Of a stretch of DNA of 5,483 nt, positions 1-5,483 are shown one piece after another. Numbering within the stretch: the stretch's first letter is position 1; the number at the start of each line of letters is the position of its first letter. The position numbers and the translations under genes are program-made. Origin of the DNA: an uncultured bacterium (GTDB lineage: Bacteria > Cyanobacteriota > Vampirovibrionia > Gastranaerophilales > Gastranaerophilaceae); contig USGC01000126.1 in NCBI GenBank assembly GCA_900554095.1, positions 1-5,483 of the forward strand, written 5' to 3'. The notes under the pieces are model-generated. The model saw only the letters and a program-made list of their open reading frames with translations. It ran no database searches and was not told the DNA's origin.

Positions 1-457
1 TGAAGGCGGTTTTGTTAATGCTGAGATTAAGAAAGCGCTCAAATCCGACAGTATTGAACCGGAAATAAAAGAAAAACTTCTTAAAGCAGCAGCATTGAAT
101 ACGGAAGAAAAATCACTGAAAGCGGCAATCAAGAAAGAGACCATACTTCTTGAAGTTAAAACCAAGGATACCATCGAAGGACTGTCTGATACGCAAGTTA
201 TCGAACTTCTGAAAGCCAAATGGATTCAGCCTCTTATTCAAAGCTTAATGAAATTGCCGGACAGAATTGTAAACGAATTGGTTTCAAAGATTGAAACGCT
301 CGCTAAAAAATACGAAACTACATTTGCCGAGGTGGAAACGGAAATCGCTGACACACAAGCGGCTCTTTCTGCTATGATTGATGAGCTTGAGGGCAGCGAT
401 TTTGATATGCTGGGACTTCAAGAATTCAAAAAAATGCTTGGAGGTTTTGCAAAATGA
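1..457 (+). CDS. hsdM: Type I restriction-modification methyltransferase subunit HsdM, C-terminal part (5' truncated by window edge)
   Basis: This is the 3' end of hsdM, the N6-adenine methyltransferase subunit that pairs with HsdS to methylate the bipartite target. The reading frame is open from base 2, with no start before the window edge, so 151 residues are visible. The catalytic part (SAM site and NPPY motif) lies outside the window. What is visible is a charged, helical tail: a lysine/glutamate-rich stretch, then a heptad-like helix around LPDRIVNELVSKIETLAKKY, ending in an SAMIDELEGSDFDMLGL...KMLGG segment. I recognise that ending as the usual end of type IC-like HsdM proteins, where the C-terminal helices contact HsdS. 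A TTG at 95 could be read as a start, but the homologous frame continues upstream of it without a break. The stop overlaps the hsdS start by four bases (ATGA), which implies translational coupling. Identification rests on this tail plus the hsdS and hsdR neighbours. Confidence 0.93.
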   Translation, partial: EGGFVNAEIKKALKSDSIEPEIKEKLLKAAALNTEEKSLKAAIKKETILLEVKTKDTIEGLSDTQVIELLKAKWIQPLIQSLMKLPDRIVNELVSKIETLAKKYETTFAEVETEIADTQAALSAMIDELEGSDFDMLGLQEFKKMLGGFAK

Positions 458-1614
458 CGAAAAAAGCAAGCACTCCGGCATTAAGATTCAAAGGGTTTAC
501 ATACACTTGGGAACAGCGTAAGTTAAGTGATATGTGTTCTTTGATTACAAAAGGAACAACGCCTTTGGACAAAAGTAATAGTGGAACAGTCAATTTTATA
601 AAGATAGAAAGCATAGATGAGTCATCAGGCGAAATAAAAATTACACAGAAAATTACAGCCGAAGAACACAACGGTTATTTACGTCGTTCACAATTAAAAG
701 AAAATGATATTTTATTTTCTATTGCGGGTACTCTTGGTCGTGTAACATCAGTAAAATCGGACATTTTGCCTGCTAATACAAATCAAGCATTAGCTATTTT
801 GCGATTGAAAAATGGCTCTTTGCCATACATTAAAACCTACTTAAAAGGTAAAGTGGTTGCTGATTTTATAAAGAAAAATCCGACTATCGGAGCACAACCA
901 AATCTATCTTTGGAGCAAGTCGGAAATCTCGAAATAGCATTGCTGACTGATAAAGAACAAGAATGTATCGGTCAATATTTTACCAACCTCGACCACCTTA
1001 TCACTCTTCATCAGCGTAAGTATGACAAATTGACCAATATGAAAAAATCAATGCTTGAAAAAATGTTCCCGAAAAATGGAGCAAATGTGCCGGAAATTCG
1101 ATTTAAAGGATTTACTGATGCTTGGGAACAGCGGAAGTTGGGGGATATTGTTGATGTTTGTAGTGGTAGAGATTACAAACATCTTGCAGATGGCAATATT
1201 CCCGTGTATGGTACTGGTGGCTATATGCTTAGCGTGAACGAAGCACTTTCTATTGACAAAGATGCTATCGGAATAGGAAGAAAAGGAACCATAGACAAGC
1301 CATATATTCTGAATGCTCCATTTTGGACTGTAGATACGCTATTTTACTGCGTTCCTAAAGAAAAAGTTGATTTGGATTTTGCTTTTGATATTTTTCTAAA
1401 TGTTGATTGGAAAAAGAAAGATGAGTCAACAGGTGTACCAAGTTTATCAAAAGCAGCAATAAATGAAATTGATATTCTTGTTCCAACATACAGAGAGCAG
1501 CGTACACTCGGACAATATTTTACCAACCTCGACCACCTTATCACCCTTCATTATCGTGAGTTGGAAAAGTTGAAAAATCTCAAAAAAGCGTGCCTTGAAA
1601 AGATGTTTGTTTGA
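454..1614 (+). CDS. hsdS: Type I restriction-modification specificity subunit HsdS
   Basis: HsdS is the DNA-recognition subunit shared by the methyltransferase (with two HsdM) and the restriction enzyme (plus HsdR). It is complete at 386 residues, a normal length. The ATG at 454 follows GGAGG (440-444) at 9 bases and overlaps the hsdM stop. It has the classic two-fold layout. A short conserved entry (RFKGFT..WEQRKL, residues 11-24) leads to TRD1 (about 25-165, starting near ITKGTTP). The central conserved helices include QYFTNLDHLITLH (174-186) and LEKMF. A second entry (RFKGFTDAWEQRKLGDI, from about 216) leads to TRD2 (about 230-345, with SGRDYKHL, IPVYGTGGY and GRKGTIDKP). The distal helices repeat QYFTNLDHLITLH (354-366) and end in LEKMFV. 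The central and distal segments form the antiparallel coiled-coil spacer that sets the distance between the two half-sites. The TRDs are unlike each other, so an asymmetric bipartite target is expected. The bases recognised cannot be read from the sequence. Confidence 0.97.
   Translation: MTKKASTPALRFKGFTYTWEQRKLSDMCSLITKGTTPLDKSNSGTVNFIKIESIDESSGEIKITQKITAEEHNGYLRRSQLKENDILFSIAGTLGRVTSVKSDILPANTNQALAILRLKNGSLPYIKTYLKGKVVADFIKKNPTIGAQPNLSLEQVGNLEIALLTDKEQECIGQYFTNLDHLITLHQRKYDKLTNMKKSMLEKMFPKNGANVPEIRFKGFTDAWEQRKLGDIVDVCSGRDYKHLADGNIPVYGTGGYMLSVNEALSIDKDAIGIGRKGTIDKPYILNAPFWTVDTLFYCVPKEKVDLDFAFDIFLNVDWKKKDESTGVPSLSKAAINEIDILVPTYREQRTLGQYFTNLDHLITLHYRELEKLKNLKKACLEKMFV
973..1004 (+). repeat. 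Direct repeat, copy 1, in the central conserved region of hsdS
   Basis: These 32 bases are identical to 1513-1544, 540 bases downstream and in the same reading frame. With one mismatch (1005/1545) the match extends to 1010/1550. It encodes the start of the QYFTNLDHLITLH segment. Identity at third codon positions, not only in the protein, points to recent duplication or gene conversion between the two halves of hsdS. Such repeats can serve as sites for TRD exchange by homologous recombination. That role is inferred. Confidence 0.95.
1513..1544 (+). repeat. Direct repeat, copy 2, in the distal conserved region of hsdS
   Basis: Exact copy of 973-1004 in the distal conserved region after TRD2. 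A shorter repeat pair marks the start of each half: 506-518 and 1121-1133 share 13 identical bases (encoding WEQR) inside a longer imperfect match that begins near 484 and 1099. Each TRD is therefore bracketed by matching DNA on both sides, the circularly permuted arrangement known for type I HsdS. Confidence 0.95.
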
Positions 1615-1638
1615 GTAAAATAAGCGAATTTTAAAAGT

Positions 1639-1645
1639 AGGGAGG
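1639..1645 (+). promoter_or_regulatory. Ribosome binding site of hsdR
   Basis: AGGGAGG sits five bases before the ATG at 1651, in the 36-base gap between the hsdS stop and hsdR. It is the strongest Shine-Dalgarno match in the operon and fixes the hsdR start. I see no convincing -35/-10 pair in this short gap, so hsdR is probably transcribed with hsdM and hsdS but translated from its own independent site. Confidence 0.85.
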
Positions 1646-1650
1646 AAAAA

Positions 1651-4600
1651 ATGATTTTTAATAAAGAATCGGATTTTGAAGCTGCTTTGATTAAAATACT
1701 ATCTGAAAAAGGCTGGGAAAAGGAAATCCTGAAAAACTACTCTGAACAAGATTTACTGCGAAACTGGGCAAATATTCTTTTTGAGAACAATAGAGATATT
1801 GATCGATTGAATGATTATCCCCTTACCGATAGTGAAATGCAGCAAATTTTAGAGCAAATTAAAACTTTAAGAACACCATTAAAGCTAAATGGATTTATCA
1901 ACGGTAAAAGCGTATCAATTGTCAGAGATAATCCCAACGATACGCTGCATTTCGGAAAAGAAGTGAGTTTGAAAATTTATGACCGTCGTGAAATCGCTGC
2001 CGGTCAAAGCCGTTACCAAATTGTTCAGCAGCCTAAATTTCCGACAAAATCAAAAATGCTCAATGACCGCCGTGGCGATTTAATGCTTCTGATCAACGGT
2101 ATGCCGGTAATTCATATCGAATTAAAGAAAAGCGGCGTACCCGTAAGCCAAGCATGCAATCAAATCGAAAAATATGCGCATGAAGGTATTTTCAGCGGAT
2201 TATTCTCGTTGGTTCAAATTTTTGTTGCACTAGAGCCTAATGAAGCCGTTTATTTTGCAAATCCGGGTCCTGACGGTCAATTTAACCCGAATTATTACTT
2301 TCATTGGGCAGATTATAATAACGAACCTATTAACGAATGGGATAAAGTTGCTTCCACGCTTCTTTCCATTCCTATGGCGCATCAGCTTATCGGTTTTTAC
2401 ACGGTAGCTGATAATTCAGACGGCGTTTTAAAAGTAATGCGCAGTTATCAATATTTTGCGGCAAGCGCAATTTCTGATAAAGTTTCTAAAACCAAATGGG
2501 AAGGCAACAATCAGTTAGGTGGCTATGTATGGCATACTACTGGTTCCGGTAAAACTATGACCAGCTTTAAGTCTGCTCAGTTGATCGCAAGCTCTAAAGA
2601 TGCTGATAAGGTTGTTTTCTTAATGGATAGAATTGAACTTGGCACGCAGTCCTTAAAAGAATACCGTGGTTTTGCAGATGAGAATGAGTCTGTGCAGGCA
2701 ACAGAAAACACCGGTATACTTATCACAAAATTAAAAAGTACTGACCCTGCGGATACTCTTATCGTTACTTCTATTCAAAAAATGAACAATATCAAAGATG
2801 AATCCGACGGACTGAAATCAAGTGATATTGAATACATAAACGAAAAGCGTATCGTTTTCATTGTTGATGAAGCACATCGTTCCACATTTGGAGATATGCT
2901 GATTAACATTAAGAATACTTTCCCGAAAGCCATATTTTTCGGATTTACAGGAACACCTATTCAAGAAGAAAACCAAAAGAAAAAGAACACAACAACCACA
3001 GTATTCGGCAGCGAACTGCACAGATACAGTATTGCAGACGGTATTCGTGATAAAAATGTTCTCGGCTTTGATCCGTACAAGGTATTAACCTTCAAGGATA
3101 AAGATGTCCGCAAGGTAGTGGCCTTAGAAAAGGCAAAAGCGCAAACCGAAGAAGAAGCAATCTCTGACCCTGTAAAAAGCAAAATCTATTACAAATATAT
3201 GGATGCCGGTCAAGTCGGTATGGCAGGATACTTTGATAAACTCGGGAATTACATAAAAGGCATTGAGGATTATATTCCGAATGTTCAGTACCAAACCAGA
3301 GAGCACACCAAATCAGTTGTAAAGGATATATTGGAAAACTGGACTACACTCAGCCATAACAGCAAATTTCACGCTATTTTTGCCACAAGCAGTATTCCGG
3401 AAGCAATTACCTATTATCGGATGATTAAGGAAATGGATCCGAAATTGAAAGTTACCGCTTTGTTTGATCCAAACATTGATAACGGAGGCGGCGTTGAGTT
3501 TAAAGAGACCGGTCTTTCTGAAATAATTGAGGACTACAACGAAAAATACGGGCAGGATTTTACAATCCCGACCTTTGCCAAGATGAAAAAAGATATAGCG
3601 GCTCGTTTGGCTCACAAAAAGCCTTATGAGCGAATTGCAAACGAGTTTGAAAAGCAGATAAACTTGCTCATTGTAGTGGATCAAATGCTTACCGGCTTTG
3701 ACTCAAAGTGGATTAACACGCTGTATATGGACAAGGTGCTTGTGTATGAAAATATTATTCAGGCGTTTTCCCGTACAAATCGGTTATTCGGTCCAGATAA
3801 ACCGTTTGGTACAATCCGTTACTATCGGAAACCGCATACGATGGAACGCAATGTCAATGCGGCGGTTAAATTGTATTCGGGTGATAAACCGTTAGGTTTG
3901 TTTGTCCAGCATCTTGCAGAAAACTTAAAAATGATGAACGAACTGTTTATCGATATTTTGGAACTGTTCTCAAATGCAGGTGTTGAGAATTTTGAAAAAT
4001 TGCCGAACGATATAACCGTGTGCAAAAAATTTGCAAAAGATTTCAAAGAGTTGAATGAATATCTTGAAGCTGCAAAAATTCAAGGCTTTAAATGGGAAAC
4101 AAGCTCTTATACAAACGATGAAACCGGAGAAATTATTGAAATGGCTTTTGATGAAAAGGCGTATTTAATTTTGGTTCTGCGTTATAAAGAGCTCAGCAGT
4201 GATGGTCCCGTTCTCCCTGGCGGAAACGAAGATGTTCCGTATGACCTTGTCGGGTACATTACAGAAATTGACACCGGCCGAATCGACGCTGATTATATGA
4301 ACTCTCGTTTTGAGAAATATATGAAATTGCTCAATCTTGACGGAGCAACTAAAGAAGCTATTGAGCAGGCAGAAACAGAACTTCATAAAACTTTTGCCAC
4401 ATTATCGCAAGAAGAACAGAAATATGCTAATATATTCCTTCATGATATCCAAAGAGGCGATGTAGTCGTTACCAAAGGGAAAACGTTTCGTGATTACATT
4501 ACCGAATACCTATCAAAAGCAAAGGATGATCAAATTCATAAAATAGCAGTTGCTTTGGGCGTTGATGAAACAAAGTTGCAAAATATTATGAGTTTGAAGT

Positions 4601-4803
4601 TGAACTCTGCCAATATCAATGAGTTCGGACGATATGATAAGCTGAAAAAGACTGTAGACAAAACGAAAGCAAAAGAGTACTTTGAAAAAATTGAGGGTAC
4701 AAAGATAATACCGCCTAAAGTCCATGTCAAAGTTGACAATTTACTTCGTGAGTTCATTCTCGGCGGTGGATTTGAAATCAACTTGCCGGATAACAACGAA
4801 TAA
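1651..4803 (+). CDS. hsdR: Type I restriction endonuclease subunit HsdR (EcoR124I-like)
   Basis: HsdR is the motor and nuclease subunit. Recruited by HsdM/HsdS bound to unmethylated target DNA, it translocates DNA using ATP and cuts at a distance. The 1050 residues match the family's usual length. The N-terminal nuclease domain has a PD-(D/E)xK site: D143 in NDRRGD, then E157-L-K159 in HIELKK, followed by Q171-x3-Y175, the QxxxY motif of HsdR nucleases. The superfamily 2 motor follows: Walker A TTGSGKT (296-302, K301), DEAH (406-409), GFTGTP (431-436), DQMLTGFD (677-684) and QAFSRTNR (704-711). A helical C-terminal region of roughly 300 residues ends in LREFILGGGFEINLP and probably docks on the methyltransferase. 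Wording such as HTTGSGKT-TSFK and VFGSELH-Y--AD-IRD-VL resembles EcoR124I HsdR from memory, suggesting type IC. No frameshift or lost catalytic residue is visible, so the enzyme looks active. Confidence 0.98.
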   Translation: MIFNKESDFEAALIKILSEKGWEKEILKNYSEQDLLRNWANILFENNRDIDRLNDYPLTDSEMQQILEQIKTLRTPLKLNGFINGKSVSIVRDNPNDTLHFGKEVSLKIYDRREIAAGQSRYQIVQQPKFPTKSKMLNDRRGDLMLLINGMPVIHIELKKSGVPVSQACNQIEKYAHEGIFSGLFSLVQIFVALEPNEAVYFANPGPDGQFNPNYYFHWADYNNEPINEWDKVASTLLSIPMAHQLIGFYTVADNSDGVLKVMRSYQYFAASAISDKVSKTKWEGNNQLGGYVWHTTGSGKTMTSFKSAQLIASSKDADKVVFLMDRIELGTQSLKEYRGFADENESVQATENTGILITKLKSTDPADTLIVTSIQKMNNIKDESDGLKSSDIEYINEKRIVFIVDEAHRSTFGDMLINIKNTFPKAIFFGFTGTPIQEENQKKKNTTTTVFGSELHRYSIADGIRDKNVLGFDPYKVLTFKDKDVRKVVALEKAKAQTEEEAISDPVKSKIYYKYMDAGQVGMAGYFDKLGNYIKGIEDYIPNVQYQTREHTKSVVKDILENWTTLSHNSKFHAIFATSSIPEAITYYRMIKEMDPKLKVTALFDPNIDNGGGVEFKETGLSEIIEDYNEKYGQDFTIPTFAKMKKDIAARLAHKKPYERIANEFEKQINLLIVVDQMLTGFDSKWINTLYMDKVLVYENIIQAFSRTNRLFGPDKPFGTIRYYRKPHTMERNVNAAVKLYSGDKPLGLFVQHLAENLKMMNELFIDILELFSNAGVENFEKLPNDITVCKKFAKDFKELNEYLEAAKIQGFKWETSSYTNDETGEIIEMAFDEKAYLILVLRYKELSSDGPVLPGGNEDVPYDLVGYITEIDTGRIDADYMNSRFEKYMKLLNLDGATKEAIEQAETELHKTFATLSQEEQKYANIFLHDIQRGDVVVTKGKTFRDYITEYLSKAKDDQIHKIAVALGVDETKLQNIMSLKLNSANINEFGRYDKLKKTVDKTKAKEYFEKIEGTKIIPPKVHVKVDNLLREFILGGGFEINLPDNNE

Positions 4804-4848
4804 TATTGCATAAATTCATCTCCGTAACATAAATAAATTATAATATAA

Positions 4849-4872
4849 AATGGGCAGCATTTGCTGCCCATT
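4849..4872. terminator. Probable intrinsic terminator downstream of hsdR, possibly bidirectional
   Basis: AATGGGCAGCA and TGCTGCCCATT form a perfect 11-base complementary stem around TT; in practice about 10 pairs with a four-base loop. It starts 46 bases after the hsdR stop. On the + strand the bases after the stem are AAAACAGCG before a run of six T (4882-4887), so the U-tract is displaced. On the - strand the stem is followed directly by TTATATTATAATTTATTT, a better tail. It may end both the hsd operon and any convergent transcript. Confidence 0.7.
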
Positions 4873-4903
4873 AAAACAGCGTTTTTTCAGTGTACTGACG
4901 CTT

Positions 4904-5020
4904 TTAGTTCATCTCGGATACCTGGCATATGATTTTTATATTAAGGTTTTTATTATACTCATAAATTAATTGCAGAAAATCATTTTCTTCGCTGTCAATG
5001 AAGAGTTGTATCTTTCTCAT
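4904..5020 (-). CDS. Small hypothetical protein, 38 aa (uncertain; may be a remnant or chance ORF)
   Basis: Read on the - strand from ATG (5020-5018) to TAA (4906-4904), this ORF encodes MRKIQLFIDSEENDFLQLIY followed by EYNKNLNIKIICQVSEMN. I do not recognise a family. The composition (acidic/basic mix, alternating hydrophobics such as KIQLFI and IKIICQV) reads like a soluble protein fragment rather than random AT-rich translation. It ends 32 bases before a hairpin whose better T-rich tail lies in the - direction, and a TATAAT box lies about 70 bases upstream on the same strand. Against it: no Shine-Dalgarno sequence precedes the ATG, the -35 is poor, and it is very short. It could be the remaining N-terminus of a decayed gene. 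Confidence 0.3.
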   Translation of the reverse strand: MRKIQLFIDSEENDFLQLIYEYNKNLNIKIICQVSEMN

Positions 5021-5091
5021 GCTTGTCGGCGTGATGGCACAGAATCTCAGTCAGTAAGCAATAAAAATTACAAATGAAATGAACAGCGGCT

Positions 5092-5121
5092 ATTATACTA
5101 CCAAAATTAAACTTTTTGTAA
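5092..5121 (-). promoter_or_regulatory. Possible minus-strand promoter (weak)
   Basis: On the - strand, a perfect TATAAT (5097-5092) lies 18 bases downstream of TTACAA (5121-5116), which matches only three of six bases of the -35 consensus. It would drive transcription towards the 38-codon ORF at 5020-4904. The region is AT-rich, so a chance TATAAT is quite possible. Confidence 0.25.
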
Positions 5122-5179
5122 TTTAGCACAAATATAATGATGTATTTTTGTTTAAATCTCCAAAATGGCAGCAATGCTC

Positions 5180-5210
5180 TTGACTTAGAGTTCACTCTAG
5201 GGCTTATAAT
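5180..5210 (+). promoter_or_regulatory. MerR-type promoter with operator dyad in a 19-base spacer
   Basis: The -35 TTGACT (5180-5185) and -10 TATAAT (5205-5210) are separated by 19 bases, longer than the optimal 17. The spacer contains the perfect dyad TAGAGT-TC-ACTCTA (5186-5199). A stretched spacer occupied by a centred dyad is the hallmark of promoters activated by MerR-family proteins, which twist the DNA to realign -35 and -10. Its position 33 bases upstream of the merR start implies that this regulator controls its own gene and probably genes transcribed with it. Confidence 0.88.
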
Positions 5211-5243
5211 AAAATCAAAGAAGAAGATAAGCGAGGTGACGCT

Positions 5244-5483
5244 ATGACCATTAAAGAAGTCAGTGAAAAATACGGTATATCGCAAGATACTCTCCGTTAT
5301 TATGAGCGTGTGGGCATGATTCCTCCGGTAACACGTACGGCAGGCGGAATCAGGGACTATAAGGAAAAAGATTTAGCTTGGGTAGAGCTTGCAAAATGTA
5401 TGCGCAGCGCAGGACTTCCGGTGGAGGCGATGATTGAATATGTAAGACTTACACAGGAAGCAACGTATTCGGTACAGGCACAG
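5244..5483 (+). CDS. MerR-family transcriptional regulator, N-terminal 80 residues (3' truncated by window edge)
   Basis: The visible protein is the DNA-binding domain of a MerR-family regulator. The helix-turn-helix covers roughly residues 2-21 (IKEVSEKYGISQDTLRYYE, with the family-typical RYYE at 18-21). Next come GMIPP (24-28) and the wing, where TRTAGGIRDY (30-39) fits the usual R-x-x-G-x-R-x-Y pattern. A second helical part follows (AWVELAKCMRSAGLPVEAMIEYVRL), probably leading into the dimerisation helix that continues outside the window. The ATG at 5244 follows GAGGTGA (5233-5239), a good anti-Shine-Dalgarno match. The variable effector-binding C-terminus is not visible, so the signal is unknown. 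The style resembles the AdhR/NmlR-like group that responds to aldehydes or electrophiles and often sits beside oxidoreductases, but this is inference. It is unlikely to belong functionally to the hsd operon, having its own promoter. Confidence 0.95.
   Translation, partial: MTIKEVSEKYGISQDTLRYYERVGMIPPVTRTAGGIRDYKEKDLAWVELAKCMRSAGLPVEAMIEYVRLTQEATYSVQAQ

Larger units (their letters stand above)
4804..5178. other. AT-rich intergenic region between hsdR and the merR promoter
   Basis: This stretch has no well-supported protein gene. It holds the hairpin at 4849-4872 and a weak imperfect second hairpin, in which AGCG (4878-4881) pairs with CGCT (4899-4902) around an inner TCAGT/ACTGA stem. It also holds a 38-codon - strand ORF and a possible - strand -10 box near 5092-5097. 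The part from about 5098 to 5160 is very AT-rich with no structure I can name. I see no tRNA, IS end, CRISPR repeat or attachment site. Confidence 0.6.

Noticed and set aside
95..457. A separate 120-residue gene starting at TTG 95
   Set aside because: The frame is open and HsdM-like from base 2, so TTG 95 is an internal leucine codon of hsdM.
428..465. Short A runs (7 A at 428-434, 6 A at 460-465) around the hsdM/hsdS junction as phase-variation tracts
   Set aside because: The runs are short and ordinary for an AT-rich genome. Slippage switches normally need longer homopolymers or tandem repeats.
3313..3684. A 123-residue - strand ORF inside hsdR
   Set aside because: It lies antisense to a well-conserved part of the hsdR motor and has no recognisable domain; it is a shadow frame.
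4878..4902. A second hairpin (AGCG/CGCT with inner TCAGT/ACTGA) as an additional terminator
   Set aside because: The stem is interrupted by a five-base T bulge on one side and is short. It is not clearly stable and is followed by only four T.
4995..5285. A 96-residue - strand ORF overlapping the merR promoter and start
   Set aside because: It runs through the merR promoter and the first codons of merR in antisense, is rich in Phe/Ile/Lys/Asn as expected from AT-rich DNA, and shows no recognisable domain.
1..5483. CRISPR array, tRNA, insertion sequence or toxin-antitoxin pair
   Set aside because: No regularly spaced repeats, no transposase, no cloverleaf with anticodon arm and no recognisable toxin or antitoxin were found. 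The only notable direct repeats are those in hsdS.

Overview
This window carries the 3' part of a type I restriction-modification operon in the order hsdM-hsdS-hsdR, all on the + strand. It is followed by an intergenic stretch of about 440 bases and then the first 80 codons of a MerR-family regulator, also on the + strand. The DNA is moderately low in GC. The Shine-Dalgarno sequences are strong (GGAGG before hsdS, AGGGAGG before hsdR, GAGGTGA before merR). Together with the style of the MerR and HsdS proteins, this suggests a Firmicute (Clostridia-like) or possibly a spirochaete such as Treponema. I cannot decide the taxon from this sequence.

Region 1 (1-1614): the C-terminal 151 residues of the methyltransferase subunit HsdM overlap the specificity subunit HsdS by four bases (ATGA). 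HsdS is complete at 386 residues. It has two dissimilar target recognition domains, each flanked by near-identical conserved segments, including a 32-base exact direct repeat. Region 2 (1615-4803): 36 bases downstream lies a complete HsdR of 1050 residues, closest in style to the EcoR124I (type IC) motor/endonuclease subunit. Its nuclease motif, Walker A, DEAH and helicase motifs all look intact. HsdM2-HsdS would be the methyltransferase, and adding HsdR gives the ATP-dependent restriction enzyme. HsdS sets the bipartite DNA target for both activities.

Region 3 (4804-5243): a strong hairpin 46 bases after hsdR is probably a terminator, and its tail is better suited to transcription from the - strand. 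A 38-codon ORF of uncertain status lies on the - strand just beyond it, with a possible -10 box further upstream. Region 4 (5179-5483): a MerR-type promoter (TTGACT, 19-base spacer, TATAAT) has a perfect 6+2+6 dyad in the spacer and directly precedes the merR gene, which runs off the window.

The R-M genes are a known type of defence system. I found no clear evidence for a new system. The points most worth a second look are the HsdS repeat architecture, the autoregulatory MerR promoter and the small convergent ORF.
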